DNA of 60,523 nt from a candidate division Hyd24-12 bacterium UBA5074 (GTDB lineage: Bacteria > Fermentibacterota > Fermentibacteria > Fermentibacterales > Fermentibacteraceae): positions 471 through 60,993 of the forward strand of contig DIAQ01000108.1 of NCBI GenBank assembly GCA_002414865.1. Reading direction: 5' to 3'. This document shows positions 40,693 to 49,410 of the stretch, in pieces. Both the position numbers and the translations under genes were made by a program. Every line of letters begins with the position of its first letter. Within the stretch, counting starts at the first letter, position 1. The notes beneath the pieces are model-generated. The model worked only from the letters and a program-made list of their open reading frames with translations, searched no databases and had not been told where the DNA came from.

Positions 40693-42347
40693 TGCAGAAG
40701 ATCAGGATACTGCCGGACGAGATGGTCAACCTCATCGCCGCGGGCGAGGTGGTGGAGAGGCCGGCCTCCGTCGCCAAGGAGCTCCTCGAGAACTCCATCG
40801 ATGCCGGCGCCTCCGCCGTGGAGATAGAGGCCGAGCTGGGCGGGAAGCGGTCGATCACGGTGAGGGACGACGGCTGCGGCATGTCCCGCCAGGACCTCCT
40901 CATGTCGGTGCAGAGGCACGCGACGAGCAAGCTCGACAAGCCTTCGCAGCTCTCCGCGATCGAGTCTCTGGGGTTCAGGGGCGAAGCCCTGCCGAGCATT
41001 GCCGCCGTGTCGCGGATGACCATTCTGACATGTGATGGCGAAGGTGAAGCCTGCAGGCTGGAGATCGAGGGAGGGGTCATGCGCGATCTCTCTCCCGCGG
41101 CCAGGACCCGGGGGACCACCGTCACGGTCACCAGCCTGTTCTTCAACCAGCCCGCAAGGAGGAAATTCCTCAGGTCGGAGGAGACCGAGCTGTCCTGGAT
41201 GGAACGGCATGTCACCGCGCTGGCGTTCGCCCACTGCAGCATTTCAGTGCGCTTCGTCCACGGAGGAGCCGTGCTGTTCGACCTGCCGGCCTCGTCGCTG
41301 GAGGAGCGGCTCCGCCGGAGGTTCCAGCTCGGCGACTCCGAGGCTGTGCTCTCGGCAGCCGCCGTCGACGGAGGAACCGCTGCCGAGCTGCTGGTCTGCC
41401 CCGACAGGAGATACGCGGGGAGGACGCACGGCTACTGCACCGTCAACGGGAGGCCCGTGAACTCCAGGGCTGTCATGGCGCCTGTCGAGGCAGCCTTCTC
41501 CGGACCCGCGGGGCATGCCCTGGGCATATGCCGAGTATCGCTCCCTCGGTCGGAGCTCGATGTGAACGTCCATCCCGCAAAGCTGGAGGTCAGGTTCAGG
41601 AATCCTTCACTCGTGTCCAGCGTCGTGGAGGAGGCGTGCAGGACAGCCTCAGGAGGCAGGAGGGCGGCTCTCGCAGCCGGGTCGGCCTTTCAGTATCAGG
41701 CCGCTCAGCCATCCCGGCAGCCTGCGGCCGAAGCTGTCCAGGCTGCGCTCGACCTGATGGCCCCGACAGCCGTCCAGAGCCCGCAGACGGGATACGCCCA
41801 TGTGCTCCAGGCAGGGAGGAGCTACCTGGTGGCCTCCGTGCAGGGCGGCATAGTCGTGGTCGACCAGCATGCGGCGCACGAGAGGATCCTCTTCGAAGCC
41901 CTGGCCAGGAGACTGGAGGCGGAAGGCGAGGCCCCGAGCCAGCGGCTGCTGCTGCCGGAGACGATCGAGCTCGACCGCCGGTCGGAAGCGTCCCTCAGGG
42001 AGTACGACAGCGTGATCTCCCGCGCAGGCTTCGAGTTCTCGATCTCGGGCGGGACGCTCACGCTGACCGCTGTCCCCGAGGGCGTCAGCCATGCCGTGGA
42101 ATCCCTCCTCGAAGTCCTCGCCTCTCTGAACGACCCGGTCCACGCGGCCCTGCCGCCGCTCGAGCAGATTGCCGCCGCAGCGGCATGTGCTGGAGCCGTG
42201 AAATTCGGGGACGCCCTCTCGCCCGCAGAGGCGCACGCTCTCCTGGAAGCGCTCTTCTCCACCGCCGAGCCGTTCCGCTGCCCCCATGGCAGACCAACTC
42301 TCGTCGAGATCTCCTTCGACGAGCTGTCACGGAGGTTCGGGAGGTGA
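40692..42347 (+). CDS. mutL: DNA mismatch repair protein MutL with endonuclease site
   Basis: 551 residues from ATG 40692 (ATG 40689 also possible; GGAG is better spaced for the second). GHKL ATPase: LLENSIDAGA, RDDGCGM, RHATSKL and GFRGEALPSIAAVSR; then VNGRPVNSRAV and DVNVHPAKLEVRF. The C-terminal domain keeps the metal-binding nuclease motif DQHAAHERILFE and CPHGRPT, so this is the nicking form found in bacteria without MutH. The protein links MutS mismatch recognition to excision. Expression may depend on the structured leader. miaA follows in a 4-nt overlap. Confidence 0.96.
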   Translation: MQKIRILPDEMVNLIAAGEVVERPASVAKELLENSIDAGASAVEIEAELGGKRSITVRDDGCGMSRQDLLMSVQRHATSKLDKPSQLSAIESLGFRGEALPSIAAVSRMTILTCDGEGEACRLEIEGGVMRDLSPAARTRGTTVTVTSLFFNQPARRKFLRSEETELSWMERHVTALAFAHCSISVRFVHGGAVLFDLPASSLEERLRRRFQLGDSEAVLSAAAVDGGTAAELLVCPDRRYAGRTHGYCTVNGRPVNSRAVMAPVEAAFSGPAGHALGICRVSLPRSELDVNVHPAKLEVRFRNPSLVSSVVEEACRTASGGRRAALAAGSAFQYQAAQPSRQPAAEAVQAALDLMAPTAVQSPQTGYAHVLQAGRSYLVASVQGGIVVVDQHAAHERILFEALARRLEAEGEAPSQRLLLPETIELDRRSEASLREYDSVISRAGFEFSISGGTLTLTAVPEGVSHAVESLLEVLASLNDPVHAALPPLEQIAAAAACAGAVKFGDALSPAEAHALLEALFSTAEPFRCPHGRPTLVEISFDELSRRFGR

Positions 42348-43249
42348 GCGGCGGAGGGATTCTGGTGATCACGGGCTGCACCGCGTCGGGCAAGACGGCC
42401 GCCCTCGAGATCCTGGCCTCCCGCCTCGACCTGGAAGTGGTGAGCGCAGATTCGAGGCAGATCTACAGGGGGATGGACATAGGCACGGCCAAGCCCTCGA
42501 GGGATCTCCTGGGGCGCGTGCCCCACCATGTCCTGGACATCATGGACCCAGACGGCGTCTACTCCGCGGGCCGGTTCGCGGAGGATGCCGCCTCGGCGAT
42601 AGAGAGCGTGAGAGCCCGGGGCAGGACGCCGCTGGTCGTCGGCGGCACGGTCCTGTATCTGCTCGCACTCCTGGGGGGGCTGGACGATCTGCCCCGCGCC
42701 CATCCCGCAGCGAGGAGGGTGCTTCTCGACATGGAATCCTCGGACCCCGGCTGCCTGCTCAGGATGCTCGCGCGGCTCGACCCGGTCTCGGCGGTCAGGC
42801 TGGGTTCCAGGGACCTCGTGAGGATCCTGAGAGCCCTCGAGATAAGCCTGGTGGCCGGAATGCCCGCTTCGACCCTGCGAAAGGGGGGCTCCGGAGGCGT
42901 CAGGAGCAGGATCCTCGTCCTGGACCCCGGACCTGCGGAGCTGCGCAGGCGGATCTCGGCGCGGACGGGCCTTATGCTCGAACAGGGGCTCGTGGAGGAG
43001 ACGCGGACGCTACTCGAAGCGGGGTTCGGCAGGAGGAGCGCCCCCGGGAGCACGCTGGGCTACGACAGGGTGCTGGACATGCTCGAAGGAACCCTGGATG
43101 CAACGGAACTCCAGGACAGGATAGAGGCTGATACGTGGAGGTTTGCCAGGAGGCAGCGGAACATGATGCGCAGGCTGGGCCCGGTCTCCACCTGGGACGG
43201 GCTCGACGCCGGGCCGGTTCTGGCCGCCCTCGCCGAACTGGAGGAATGA
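42344..43249 (+). CDS. miaA: tRNA dimethylallyltransferase
   Basis: 301 residues. P-loop ITGCTASGKTAALE, then VVSADSRQIYRGMDIGTAKPS, GRVPHHVLDIMDPDG, PLVVGGTVLYLLALLGGL and a C-terminal helical region ending in FARRQRNMMRRL. It transfers the dimethylallyl group to A37 of tRNAs, making the substrate of MiaB (4814). GTG 42344 has GGAGG 8 nt upstream. mutL-miaA neighbourhood is conserved in many bacteria. Confidence 0.95.
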   Translation: MSGGGILVITGCTASGKTAALEILASRLDLEVVSADSRQIYRGMDIGTAKPSRDLLGRVPHHVLDIMDPDGVYSAGRFAEDAASAIESVRARGRTPLVVGGTVLYLLALLGGLDDLPRAHPAARRVLLDMESSDPGCLLRMLARLDPVSAVRLGSRDLVRILRALEISLVAGMPASTLRKGGSGGVRSRILVLDPGPAELRRRISARTGLMLEQGLVEETRTLLEAGFGRRSAPGSTLGYDRVLDMLEGTLDATELQDRIEADTWRFARRQRNMMRRLGPVSTWDGLDAGPVLAALAELEE

Positions 43250-43250
43250 G

Positions 43251-44498
43251 ATGCAGAAGAGCACCGAGTCGGTCACAGAGCATCTTCCCCTCGAGGAGAT
43301 AAGGGTGACATCGATCAGCTGCCTCGACCCCCCGGTGGAGTGGGAGGGGGAGGCCGAGGACGGCGAGCCGCCCCTCCCGCCGGTGCTGGTGGAGGAGGAC
43401 GACCGCTACTCGCTTCTGGTTCATCACCGGACCGTCTGGAGCGCCAGGGCGTCGTCGAAGCTGGCCGTGCGCTCGCTCGTGGTCAGGAGCGCGGTCCACA
43501 TACCCATCGCCCACAAGACGGTCAGGAACTGCCTCGAGGAGGCCCTTCTCTTCGATGGGCTGCTCAGGACCGGCATTGTCCCGAACAGGAGCCGGCTGGC
43601 TGAGATGCTCGGATTCTCGAGGGCACGCATCACTCAGGTCCTCAACATCCTGAAGCTGCCTCTCGCGATCCGGCAGAGGCTCCTCCTGGCCGACCACGTG
43701 AGCGAATTCCAGCTCCGTCCACTGGTCAAGCTCGACGACGAGAAAAGGCAGCTCTCCGCCTTCTCCAGGCTGATGGTCGACAAGCTCACAGGCAGGCAGA
43801 TGGCCCTTTTCGCCGCCTCGGAGGAAGCCGGCGGGGAGCCCGCCGGAGAGCTCTCGGACATCGAGCGCATCATGGCCGCCCCTGTGGAGGGGCATTCCGC
43901 GGCACCTGCCGAACCTGCCTCCTCCGCAGCGCCCGAGGATGTCATGCCGGCGAGGGAGGCCAGGGAGCCGAAGGAGCCGGAAGCCCGGATCGAGGCGCCC
44001 CACGCCCCCCAGCCCCGTCCCCAGCCTCCCCAGCCACAGGTGGATGTGGCGGCCTCCGTCGTCGCTCAGAGACAGTCCTATTCAAGGGTGAAGCAGCTCC
44101 TGGAGTCTCTGGGCACCCTGCGGGAGGCCGACTGGCAGGAGGCCGCCGCGAGGCTCAAGGCCACCAGGGAGGAGATGATCCTCATGGAGGGCCTTTCCCT
44201 GCTGAGAAAGGGGTTGTACGAGAGGGCCGTGGAGACGCTTCTGAGGTGCGTCAACCTGGTTCCCGACAACGCCTCCGCCTATTACTACATCGGACGGTGC
44301 TACAACCTCCTGGAGGAGCCCGGGAGGGCGGAGGAGCACCTCAGGAAAGCCTGCGAGATCATCCCGGACGATCCCGAGTTCCTCTCCGAGCTGGCCATAG
44401 TCCTGGAGAAGCAGAACCGCCAGTCCGAAGCCGCCAGCTTCTATCGGAAGGCCGGTGCCCTTCGTAAATCCGCAAATGCCAAGCCGAGGCGCACATGA
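43251..44498 (+). CDS. ParB-like (ParBc + KorB-type HTH) protein fused to TPR repeats
   Basis: 415 residues. Residues about 8-80 look like a ParB N-terminal domain (LPLEEIRVTSISCLDPP, then LPPVLVEEDDRYSLLVHHRT), but the GERRxRA motif that binds CTP in ParB reads HHRTVWSA. Residues 95-190 are the ParB/KorB DNA-binding HTH (PNRSRLAEMLGFSRARITQV, then KLTGRQMALFA). A Glu/Pro/Ala-rich linker (about 195-275) leads to three TPR-type repeats (about 305-400: LSLLRKGLYERAVETLLRC, ASAYYYIGRCYNLLEEPGRA). It is probably a DNA-bound regulator or scaffold. It is not next to parA. Overlaps the Ig-like lipoprotein gene by 4 nt. Confidence 0.8.
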   Translation: MQKSTESVTEHLPLEEIRVTSISCLDPPVEWEGEAEDGEPPLPPVLVEEDDRYSLLVHHRTVWSARASSKLAVRSLVVRSAVHIPIAHKTVRNCLEEALLFDGLLRTGIVPNRSRLAEMLGFSRARITQVLNILKLPLAIRQRLLLADHVSEFQLRPLVKLDDEKRQLSAFSRLMVDKLTGRQMALFAASEEAGGEPAGELSDIERIMAAPVEGHSAAPAEPASSAAPEDVMPAREAREPKEPEARIEAPHAPQPRPQPPQPQVDVAASVVAQRQSYSRVKQLLESLGTLREADWQEAAARLKATREEMILMEGLSLLRKGLYERAVETLLRCVNLVPDNASAYYYIGRCYNLLEEPGRAEEHLRKACEIIPDDPEFLSELAIVLEKQNRQSEAASFYRKAGALRKSANAKPRRT

Positions 44499-46084
44499 AG
44501 TGCCGCCGTGCACTCCTCGCCTCAGCGGTCCTGCTGGCGGGAGCGTCCTGTGCGAGGATGGCCTCGCCTGACGGCGGCCCCCCTGACGAGACGCCCCCTG
44601 CCATCCTGTCCGTGAGCCCCGAGCCGGGGGCCGGCCTGCCCGGGCTGGACGAGATCAGCATCATCTGGGACGAGCGCCTCGAGGAGGCCTCGGTCGAGGT
44701 GTCGCTCTACCCTCCCATGGGCAGCAGGCTGGCGATCGAAGGCAGGAAGATCACCGTGAAGCTCGACCAGCCCATCGGCGGTGCGTGCCTGGTCCTCCAT
44801 CTGCCCGGCACTCTCTCGGACCTGCGGGGCAACGAGACCGGAGCGCCCGTGGATCTCGCCTGGGCAGGAGGGGACAGCTTCCCGGAATCCGCCGTCACGA
44901 TGACCTTTCAGCGCCAGGGAGGCGGGGTTCCCGGATCGAGGATCATCGCCGACATACTCGGTCCGGGAGGGCTGCTGGAGAGGAGGACCTCCGCGGACAC
45001 GTCCTTCGCAGCGGTGGCGGGATGGCTCGAGCCCGGGGAGTACCGCCTCGTGTGCTACGAAGACCCCGACTTCAGCTTCAGCTGGGAGCCCTCCGTCGAG
45101 GCCGGGCTGGACACTCTGGTGAGCCTCCGGTCGAGAGACACGCTGGAGCTGGCTCTCACTCTCTCGGTGATCGACACCATCGGCCCTCTGCTCTCGTCCG
45201 CGGACAGGCTGGGCCCCCATCTCGCAAGGCTCTCTTTCAACGAGCAGATCGAGCTTCCGGAGCAGTCGTCGACCGCCTTTTCCCTGGAGGATTCGACCGG
45301 GGCGGCTGTGCCGGTGCTGGGAACGTGGATGGCTCTCACCCGGGAGCAGAGATCAGTGGAGCTCGCCTTCGCCGGAGATCCGGCGCCGCCTCTCTCGGTC
45401 CGGGTCGAGTCCGTCCGAGACATGGTCGGGAACCGGTCGGCCGGAGATTCCCTCGAGGTCGAGGAGCCCGACAGCCTCCGCTCGGATTCCCTCGCGATCA
45501 GGAGCTTCTTCCCCGCCCCCGGAGCCGAGGGCGTATCCCCTTCGGGCCCGTATTCCATCGGCTTCTCGGGTTACGTGGACCCGGACTCGCTCTCCAGCCG
45601 CCTCTCGGTCGTGAGGATTTCCGATGGATCGACCACGCCGGGCGTCATCGAGAGGGAGGATGGCAGGACATTCCTGTTCACCCCCGAGCACGAGCTGATG
45701 GGCGAGGAGCAGTACAGGATCCAGCTGGACAGCGGCCTCGTGAGCCTGGACGGCGACAGCCTGGGCTCCTTCGCATGGACCTTCGTGCCCGCATGGGGAG
45801 CAGAGCCTGGGTCGATCTCGGGCTTCGCGCGAGGAGCCTCCGCGATGACGCTGGAGATAGCCCCCGCAGGCAGCTCCGGGACGCCCATCATGTTCGGCGT
45901 GTCCGGCGGGCGCTACGAGGTCGGACCCATCCCTGCAGGGAGGTATACGGTCGTCGCATACTGCGACTCGAACGGGAACGGTGTGTGGGATGGCTTCGGC
46001 GAGCCATACGGTGCCGCCCCCGGCGTCATACAGGTTCGCCCGGGAGTGGTCACCGAAGGGGTGGACATTGAGATTCTCCCCTGA
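44495..46084 (+). CDS. Ig-like (Big_5/SbsA-type) lipoprotein
   Basis: 529 residues. Lipobox LLAGASC (Cys19) followed by MASPDGGPPDETPPAIL, a start seen in FCB-group Ig-like lipoproteins. It contains two SbsA-type Ig-like domains (about 32-105 and 325-430), each beginning with a P-x-x-G-x-x-x-V pattern and describing extreme stress-strain strands, and a C-terminal module with EF-hand-like YCDSNGNGVWDGFGEP (calcium loop). Likely surface or periplasmic structural protein, unknown partner. Confidence 0.78.
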   Translation: MKCRRALLASAVLLAGASCARMASPDGGPPDETPPAILSVSPEPGAGLPGLDEISIIWDERLEEASVEVSLYPPMGSRLAIEGRKITVKLDQPIGGACLVLHLPGTLSDLRGNETGAPVDLAWAGGDSFPESAVTMTFQRQGGGVPGSRIIADILGPGGLLERRTSADTSFAAVAGWLEPGEYRLVCYEDPDFSFSWEPSVEAGLDTLVSLRSRDTLELALTLSVIDTIGPLLSSADRLGPHLARLSFNEQIELPEQSSTAFSLEDSTGAAVPVLGTWMALTREQRSVELAFAGDPAPPLSVRVESVRDMVGNRSAGDSLEVEEPDSLRSDSLAIRSFFPAPGAEGVSPSGPYSIGFSGYVDPDSLSSRLSVVRISDGSTTPGVIEREDGRTFLFTPEHELMGEEQYRIQLDSGLVSLDGDSLGSFAWTFVPAWGAEPGSISGFARGASAMTLEIAPAGSSGTPIMFGVSGGRYEVGPIPAGRYTVVAYCDSNGNGVWDGFGEPYGAAPGVIQVRPGVVTEGVDIEILP

Positions 46085-46892
46085 AGCTGCAATCGACCGC
46101 CGCCTCTGCACCAGGTGCGGATTGTGCGGCAGGATGTGTCCGTCAGGATGCATTTCGAGCTCCGGAGACGGATCTCCGGCGTTCGACTCCGGGCGGTGCA
46201 TCGGGTGCGGCCACTGCGCTGCGGCCTGCCCGGCAGGCGCCTTCTCGACAGGTGCCGCGGGAGGACCTGCCTGCGATCCCGCAGCCTTCCTGGAGCTGTG
46301 CAGGGCGCGGAGGTCGCTGAGGCTCTTCACAGACGATCCCGTGGATGACGACGAGCTCGCCCGCCTGCTGCAGGTGGTCGGGTTCTCGCCCACGGGAGTC
46401 AACGCGTGCGGCCTGAGGGTGATCGCAGTCCGGGGAGGGGAGGTCGAGGATCTCCTCGCGGGCCCCCTGAGGAAGCTGATGAAGGCGCTCTGGGTCTCCG
46501 GACCTCTGAAGGCCGCCGCCGCCCTGGCCCGTATGCGTGCGGGGACGGAGGACTTCCTGCGCGGCGGTGACCCGGTCTACAGGAGGGCGCCGCTGGTGCT
46601 CCTCTTCATGGCCCCGCGCCGCAATCCGACTTGGAGGGCCGACGGGATCATCGCAGCGTCCCTGGTGATGCTGAACGCACAGGCCATGGGGCTGGCCTGC
46701 TTCTGGAACGGGATTGCGGAATTCGCCTTCCGCCTGGTGGGAAGGAGGCGCCTTCCGGGCGCGCGGGGCTTCCGCCTGACCGCGGTGCTCTGCATCGGGC
46801 ACCCTGCCGTCGCCACGAGGCCTCTTCCTCCACGCGACTGGAGTCTCACCGACGGATCGGGGAAGCCCCTGGCCGCGCATCGGGGCGGCTGA
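46068..46892 (+). CDS. Nitroreductase-family protein with N-terminal ferredoxin
   Basis: 274 residues. Residues 12-60 hold two [4Fe-4S] motifs (CTRCGLCGRMCP and CIGCGHCAAACP). Residues 75-265 are a nitroreductase fold (RARRSLRLFTDDPVDDDELARLLQVVGFSPTGVN ..., and ASLVMLNAQAMGLACFWNG). Such fusions are common in anaerobes and move electrons between ferredoxin clusters and a flavin; the substrate is unknown. TTG 46068 is chosen as start because AAGGGG lies 5-7 nt upstream and the reading frame has no better start after the previous gene's domain; it overlaps that gene by 17 bp. Confidence 0.82.
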   Translation: MRFSPEAAIDRRLCTRCGLCGRMCPSGCISSSGDGSPAFDSGRCIGCGHCAAACPAGAFSTGAAGGPACDPAAFLELCRARRSLRLFTDDPVDDDELARLLQVVGFSPTGVNACGLRVIAVRGGEVEDLLAGPLRKLMKALWVSGPLKAAAALARMRAGTEDFLRGGDPVYRRAPLVLLFMAPRRNPTWRADGIIAASLVMLNAQAMGLACFWNGIAEFAFRLVGRRRLPGARGFRLTAVLCIGHPAVATRPLPPRDWSLTDGSGKPLAAHRGG

Positions 46893-46897
46893 CGGCT

Positions 46898-47842
46898 TCA
46901 GTCTCTGCGCAGGGGGGAGAGGGCGCAGGGGAGGTACGGCAGGGGATCGTGGAGAGAAGTCCTCGCCGCTCCCCGGCCGATGAAACCCCTGTGCTGGAAC
47001 AATCTCTGCATCGAGTACAGCCCCATGTCCACCCTGCTGATCCTCAGCCTCCCGGACTGCCCTTCAAGAGAGGACAGCGAAGCCAGCGCGCCGTCGACCA
47101 GGAAGCCCATCTCGACTACTGGAGCACCTTCCAGATCCATGGAGAGCAGCCTCTCCTCGTACTCTCCTCCCTCGGGGAGCCTGCCGCCCGGCCAGGAGAC
47201 GGAAGTGACTCCCGAGGTCCTCAATCCGATGAAGCCCCTGAGCTTGTCCAATGGAGCAGTCAGGGCGGATTCCCAGCCTTCTGGCGGAAGCGAGACGAGG
47301 CTCGAGTGGCGAAGGGTATGGTTGCCGATGACGTATCCGTTGTCCAGCAGGAAATTGAGTTTTTCGGCCAGGAGCCCTGCCTGCCCGAACGGCGTCTTGT
47401 CCCAGGAGATGAAGAAGACGGCCCCGCGCCCGAAGTCTGGATTCGCTTCGCAGAAGCTCTCCAGGACTCCGACGGCGCAGTCGGGATCGAGGCGCGAGGA
47501 GCCGTCGCCCTGGACTTCGAGGTTGTACTGGTCCTGCCAGCCGTCGTCGAAGGTGATCATCACCGGGGACCTGTCCAGGGGGACCTGCAGGAGGCCGTTC
47601 TCCAGATCCTCGGGGGTGACGAGGAAGAAGCCGGCGTCGTAGAGGGCCTGCAAATCGCATCTCAGCCTGTACGGCGTAACGGAGAGCCCCCTGCCGGAAT
47701 CCACGCCGTGGTAGCAGAGGACCGGGAAGCAGGACTGCCCGACCGGCGCAGGCGAGCACGCGGTCGAGGTGTCCGGCGGGGCGACCGTGTATGCCCCGGG
47801 CTCGACCGCCGAGAGAACCGCCGAGACGAGGACGGGGATCAA
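46898..47842 (-). CDS. Exported polysaccharide deacetylase
   Basis: 314 residues. FPVLCYHGVDS near the N-terminus, VMITFDDGWQDQ with the catalytic and metal Asp pair, and VIGNHTLRHSSL with the metal His residues (H-x3-H) are the NodB/CE4 motifs; SWPGGRLP is the later one. It should deacetylate a wall or capsule N-acetyl sugar. The start is uncertain: TTG 47842 overlaps the stop of the upstream gene (TTGA) and gives a signal-like stretch (IPVLVSAVLSAVEPG). Convergent with the nitroreductase gene, 5 bp apart. Confidence 0.85.
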   Translation of the reverse strand: MIPVLVSAVLSAVEPGAYTVAPPDTSTACSPAPVGQSCFPVLCYHGVDSGRGLSVTPYRLRCDLQALYDAGFFLVTPEDLENGLLQVPLDRSPVMITFDDGWQDQYNLEVQGDGSSRLDPDCAVGVLESFCEANPDFGRGAVFFISWDKTPFGQAGLLAEKLNFLLDNGYVIGNHTLRHSSLVSLPPEGWESALTAPLDKLRGFIGLRTSGVTSVSWPGGRLPEGGEYEERLLSMDLEGAPVVEMGFLVDGALASLSSLEGQSGRLRISRVDMGLYSMQRLFQHRGFIGRGAARTSLHDPLPYLPCALSPLRRD

Positions 47843-48531
47843 TCCAGCGGCACCACCGAGAACCGGTCGAGCGCGGCCCAGGTGTATCCATCCACGAATA
47901 CGCCGACCTGTCCCAGCACGGGGAGCGCAGCCTTCACGACCTGGATCAGCTGGCCGTTGACCAGCAGGTCGACGTAACAGCCATGGACTTCGGCGGTGAG
48001 GGAGATCCGCCCCGGGTCCCAGGGGAGCAGGCGGCTGGATTCGAAGGATTCCAGCCCCATCACCGGCGCCCACAGGCCTCCGATGCACTGCTGGATCGTG
48101 TACTGCCCCCTGGAGTTCACTCCGGCCAGCAGGAAGTCGGCGTTGTCGTCGGCCCTCAGGACCAGGCCGACAACGCAGTGTGAAGCGGCCTCGCGGAGCT
48201 CGAAGTCGGCCGAGACGGTGCCGTCCTCCTGGAGCCCCGCGACGGAGAGCAGGACGAGGGGATCGGAGAGGTGCGAGTTGTCGATCTGGAGAGCTCCGGA
48301 GTAGATCTCGAAGGGGCAGTTGTCGCCGAACGGCCGCTCGACTACGTTATCGAATGTGGAATTGACGAGGGTGTCTGTGACGGCGGCAGTCTGCAACGCA
48401 ATGCCCGCATGCTGCTCGGGGGGGTGCTGGGAAGTGCCGATGAGGGGGCCTTCGAAGAACCCGCTGGTCCTCGTCCGGCCGCAGGCCGTGGCCAGGATCG
48501 CAACCAGGATGGCGGCGAGAACTCTGTGCAT
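47839..48531 (-). CDS. Lipoprotein with concanavalin/LamG-like domain
   Basis: 230 residues. Lipobox ILATAC (Cys17). The rest reads as one jelly-roll domain: STFDNVVERPFGDNCPFEIYSGALQIDNS at the start and VVKAALPVLGQVGVFVDGYTWAALDRFSVV at the end, the pattern of LamG/DUF1080-type glycan-binding folds. It is followed by the polysaccharide deacetylase gene in a 4-nt overlap, so it may bind the same glycan. ATG 48531 has GGAG 8 nt upstream. Confidence 0.72.
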   Translation of the reverse strand: MHRVLAAILVAILATACGRTRTSGFFEGPLIGTSQHPPEQHAGIALQTAAVTDTLVNSTFDNVVERPFGDNCPFEIYSGALQIDNSHLSDPLVLLSVAGLQEDGTVSADFELREAASHCVVGLVLRADDNADFLLAGVNSRGQYTIQQCIGGLWAPVMGLESFESSRLLPWDPGRISLTAEVHGCYVDLLVNGQLIQVVKAALPVLGQVGVFVDGYTWAALDRFSVVPLD

Positions 48532-48534
48532 CGA

Positions 48535-49410
48535 ATGACTCCGCGCGCCGGAACGCCGTTTTTGACAGCCGAAGCTATGGCCGGGCTCGTTCTCTGTCCA
48601 GCCCTCGCAGTGCTCGCCGCGTGCGGCGGGAGGGGAGGCGAGAGCATGCCGCCGCCGGTGGCCCGACAGGATCCCTCGGTGCACGAGGTTTCGGAGGCCC
48701 CCTTCTACGAGGCAAGGCTCGCCGGCCTGGACACCATCTCGGTGCAGGTGCCCGGCAGGGGGCCCCTCGGGATCGTCTCCAGGGGCGTGGAACCGGGTGA
48801 CGAGGTCGAAAGGGACGATACGCTCGCAGTCCTGGTCGACTCGCTGACTCTGATCGATCTCGAACGGCTGCGACTCAGGATCGCGTTCGCCGAGGCCGAG
48901 GCGTCGGCGGATCCCGCTGACGGAGGTTCGTCGCTGTCGGAGCTTCTCGCACAGGAGGAGAGCCTCGAGAGGACCTCGAACATCGCCTTCCTGTCCCCGG
49001 CCGGCGGCACGGTCGTCTCCGCGCCTCCTGCGCCGGGCGCGCGGATCATGCCCGGATCGATGCTCGTCAGGATAGCCATGCGGCCCGAGAGCCTGTTCGT
49101 CCTTGCAGTTCCAGCCGGTTTCGGAGCCCTTTCCTGGCCCGGGGAGATCGACGGGGCCGCGCTGGTGGAGTCCTTCGGCGACAGTGCCCTATATTCGGGG
49201 ACGCCGCGGGAGGGCCGGCTGGCATGCATCGGCGCCGTCTCGATCCCCAGGCAGGCCGTCCACGAAACGGGGCTGGGGTCGTTCGTATCCTCCGAGGGGG
49301 GCGACTCCATTGCGGTCACCAGGCTCATGACGGACGGGACCGTGGTCGTGGTCGTCCCGGAAAGGCCCATCCAGGGCAGGGTCCTGGGCTGGGCGGAGGA
49401 GGGGATGTGA
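48535..49410 (+). CDS. HlyD/efflux-adaptor-like lipoprotein
   Basis: 291 residues from ATG 48535; ATG 48577 or TTG 48562 are possible and would shorten the signal peptide. Lipobox VLAAC. A half biotinyl-lipoyl motif (GRGPLGIVSRGVEPGDEVERDDTLAVL) is followed by a short helical hairpin (about 115-150), the second lipoyl half (FLSPAGGTVVSAPPAPGARIMPGSMLVRI) and a beta-barrel. This is the membrane-fusion-protein layout, but no transporter gene is next to it. Its start lies 3 bp from the divergent lipoprotein gene. Partner unknown. Confidence 0.65.
   Translation: MTPRAGTPFLTAEAMAGLVLCPALAVLAACGGRGGESMPPPVARQDPSVHEVSEAPFYEARLAGLDTISVQVPGRGPLGIVSRGVEPGDEVERDDTLAVLVDSLTLIDLERLRLRIAFAEAEASADPADGGSSLSELLAQEESLERTSNIAFLSPAGGTVVSAPPAPGARIMPGSMLVRIAMRPESLFVLAVPAGFGALSWPGEIDGAALVESFGDSALYSGTPREGRLACIGAVSIPRQAVHETGLGSFVSSEGGDSIAVTRLMTDGTVVVVVPERPIQGRVLGWAEEGM

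Noticed and set aside
45981..46067. Longer nitroreductase starting at 45981
   Set aside because: It would overlap the Ig-like lipoprotein gene by more than 100 bp with no ribosome site; TTG 46068 has a well-placed AAGGGG and begins just before the first Cys motif.
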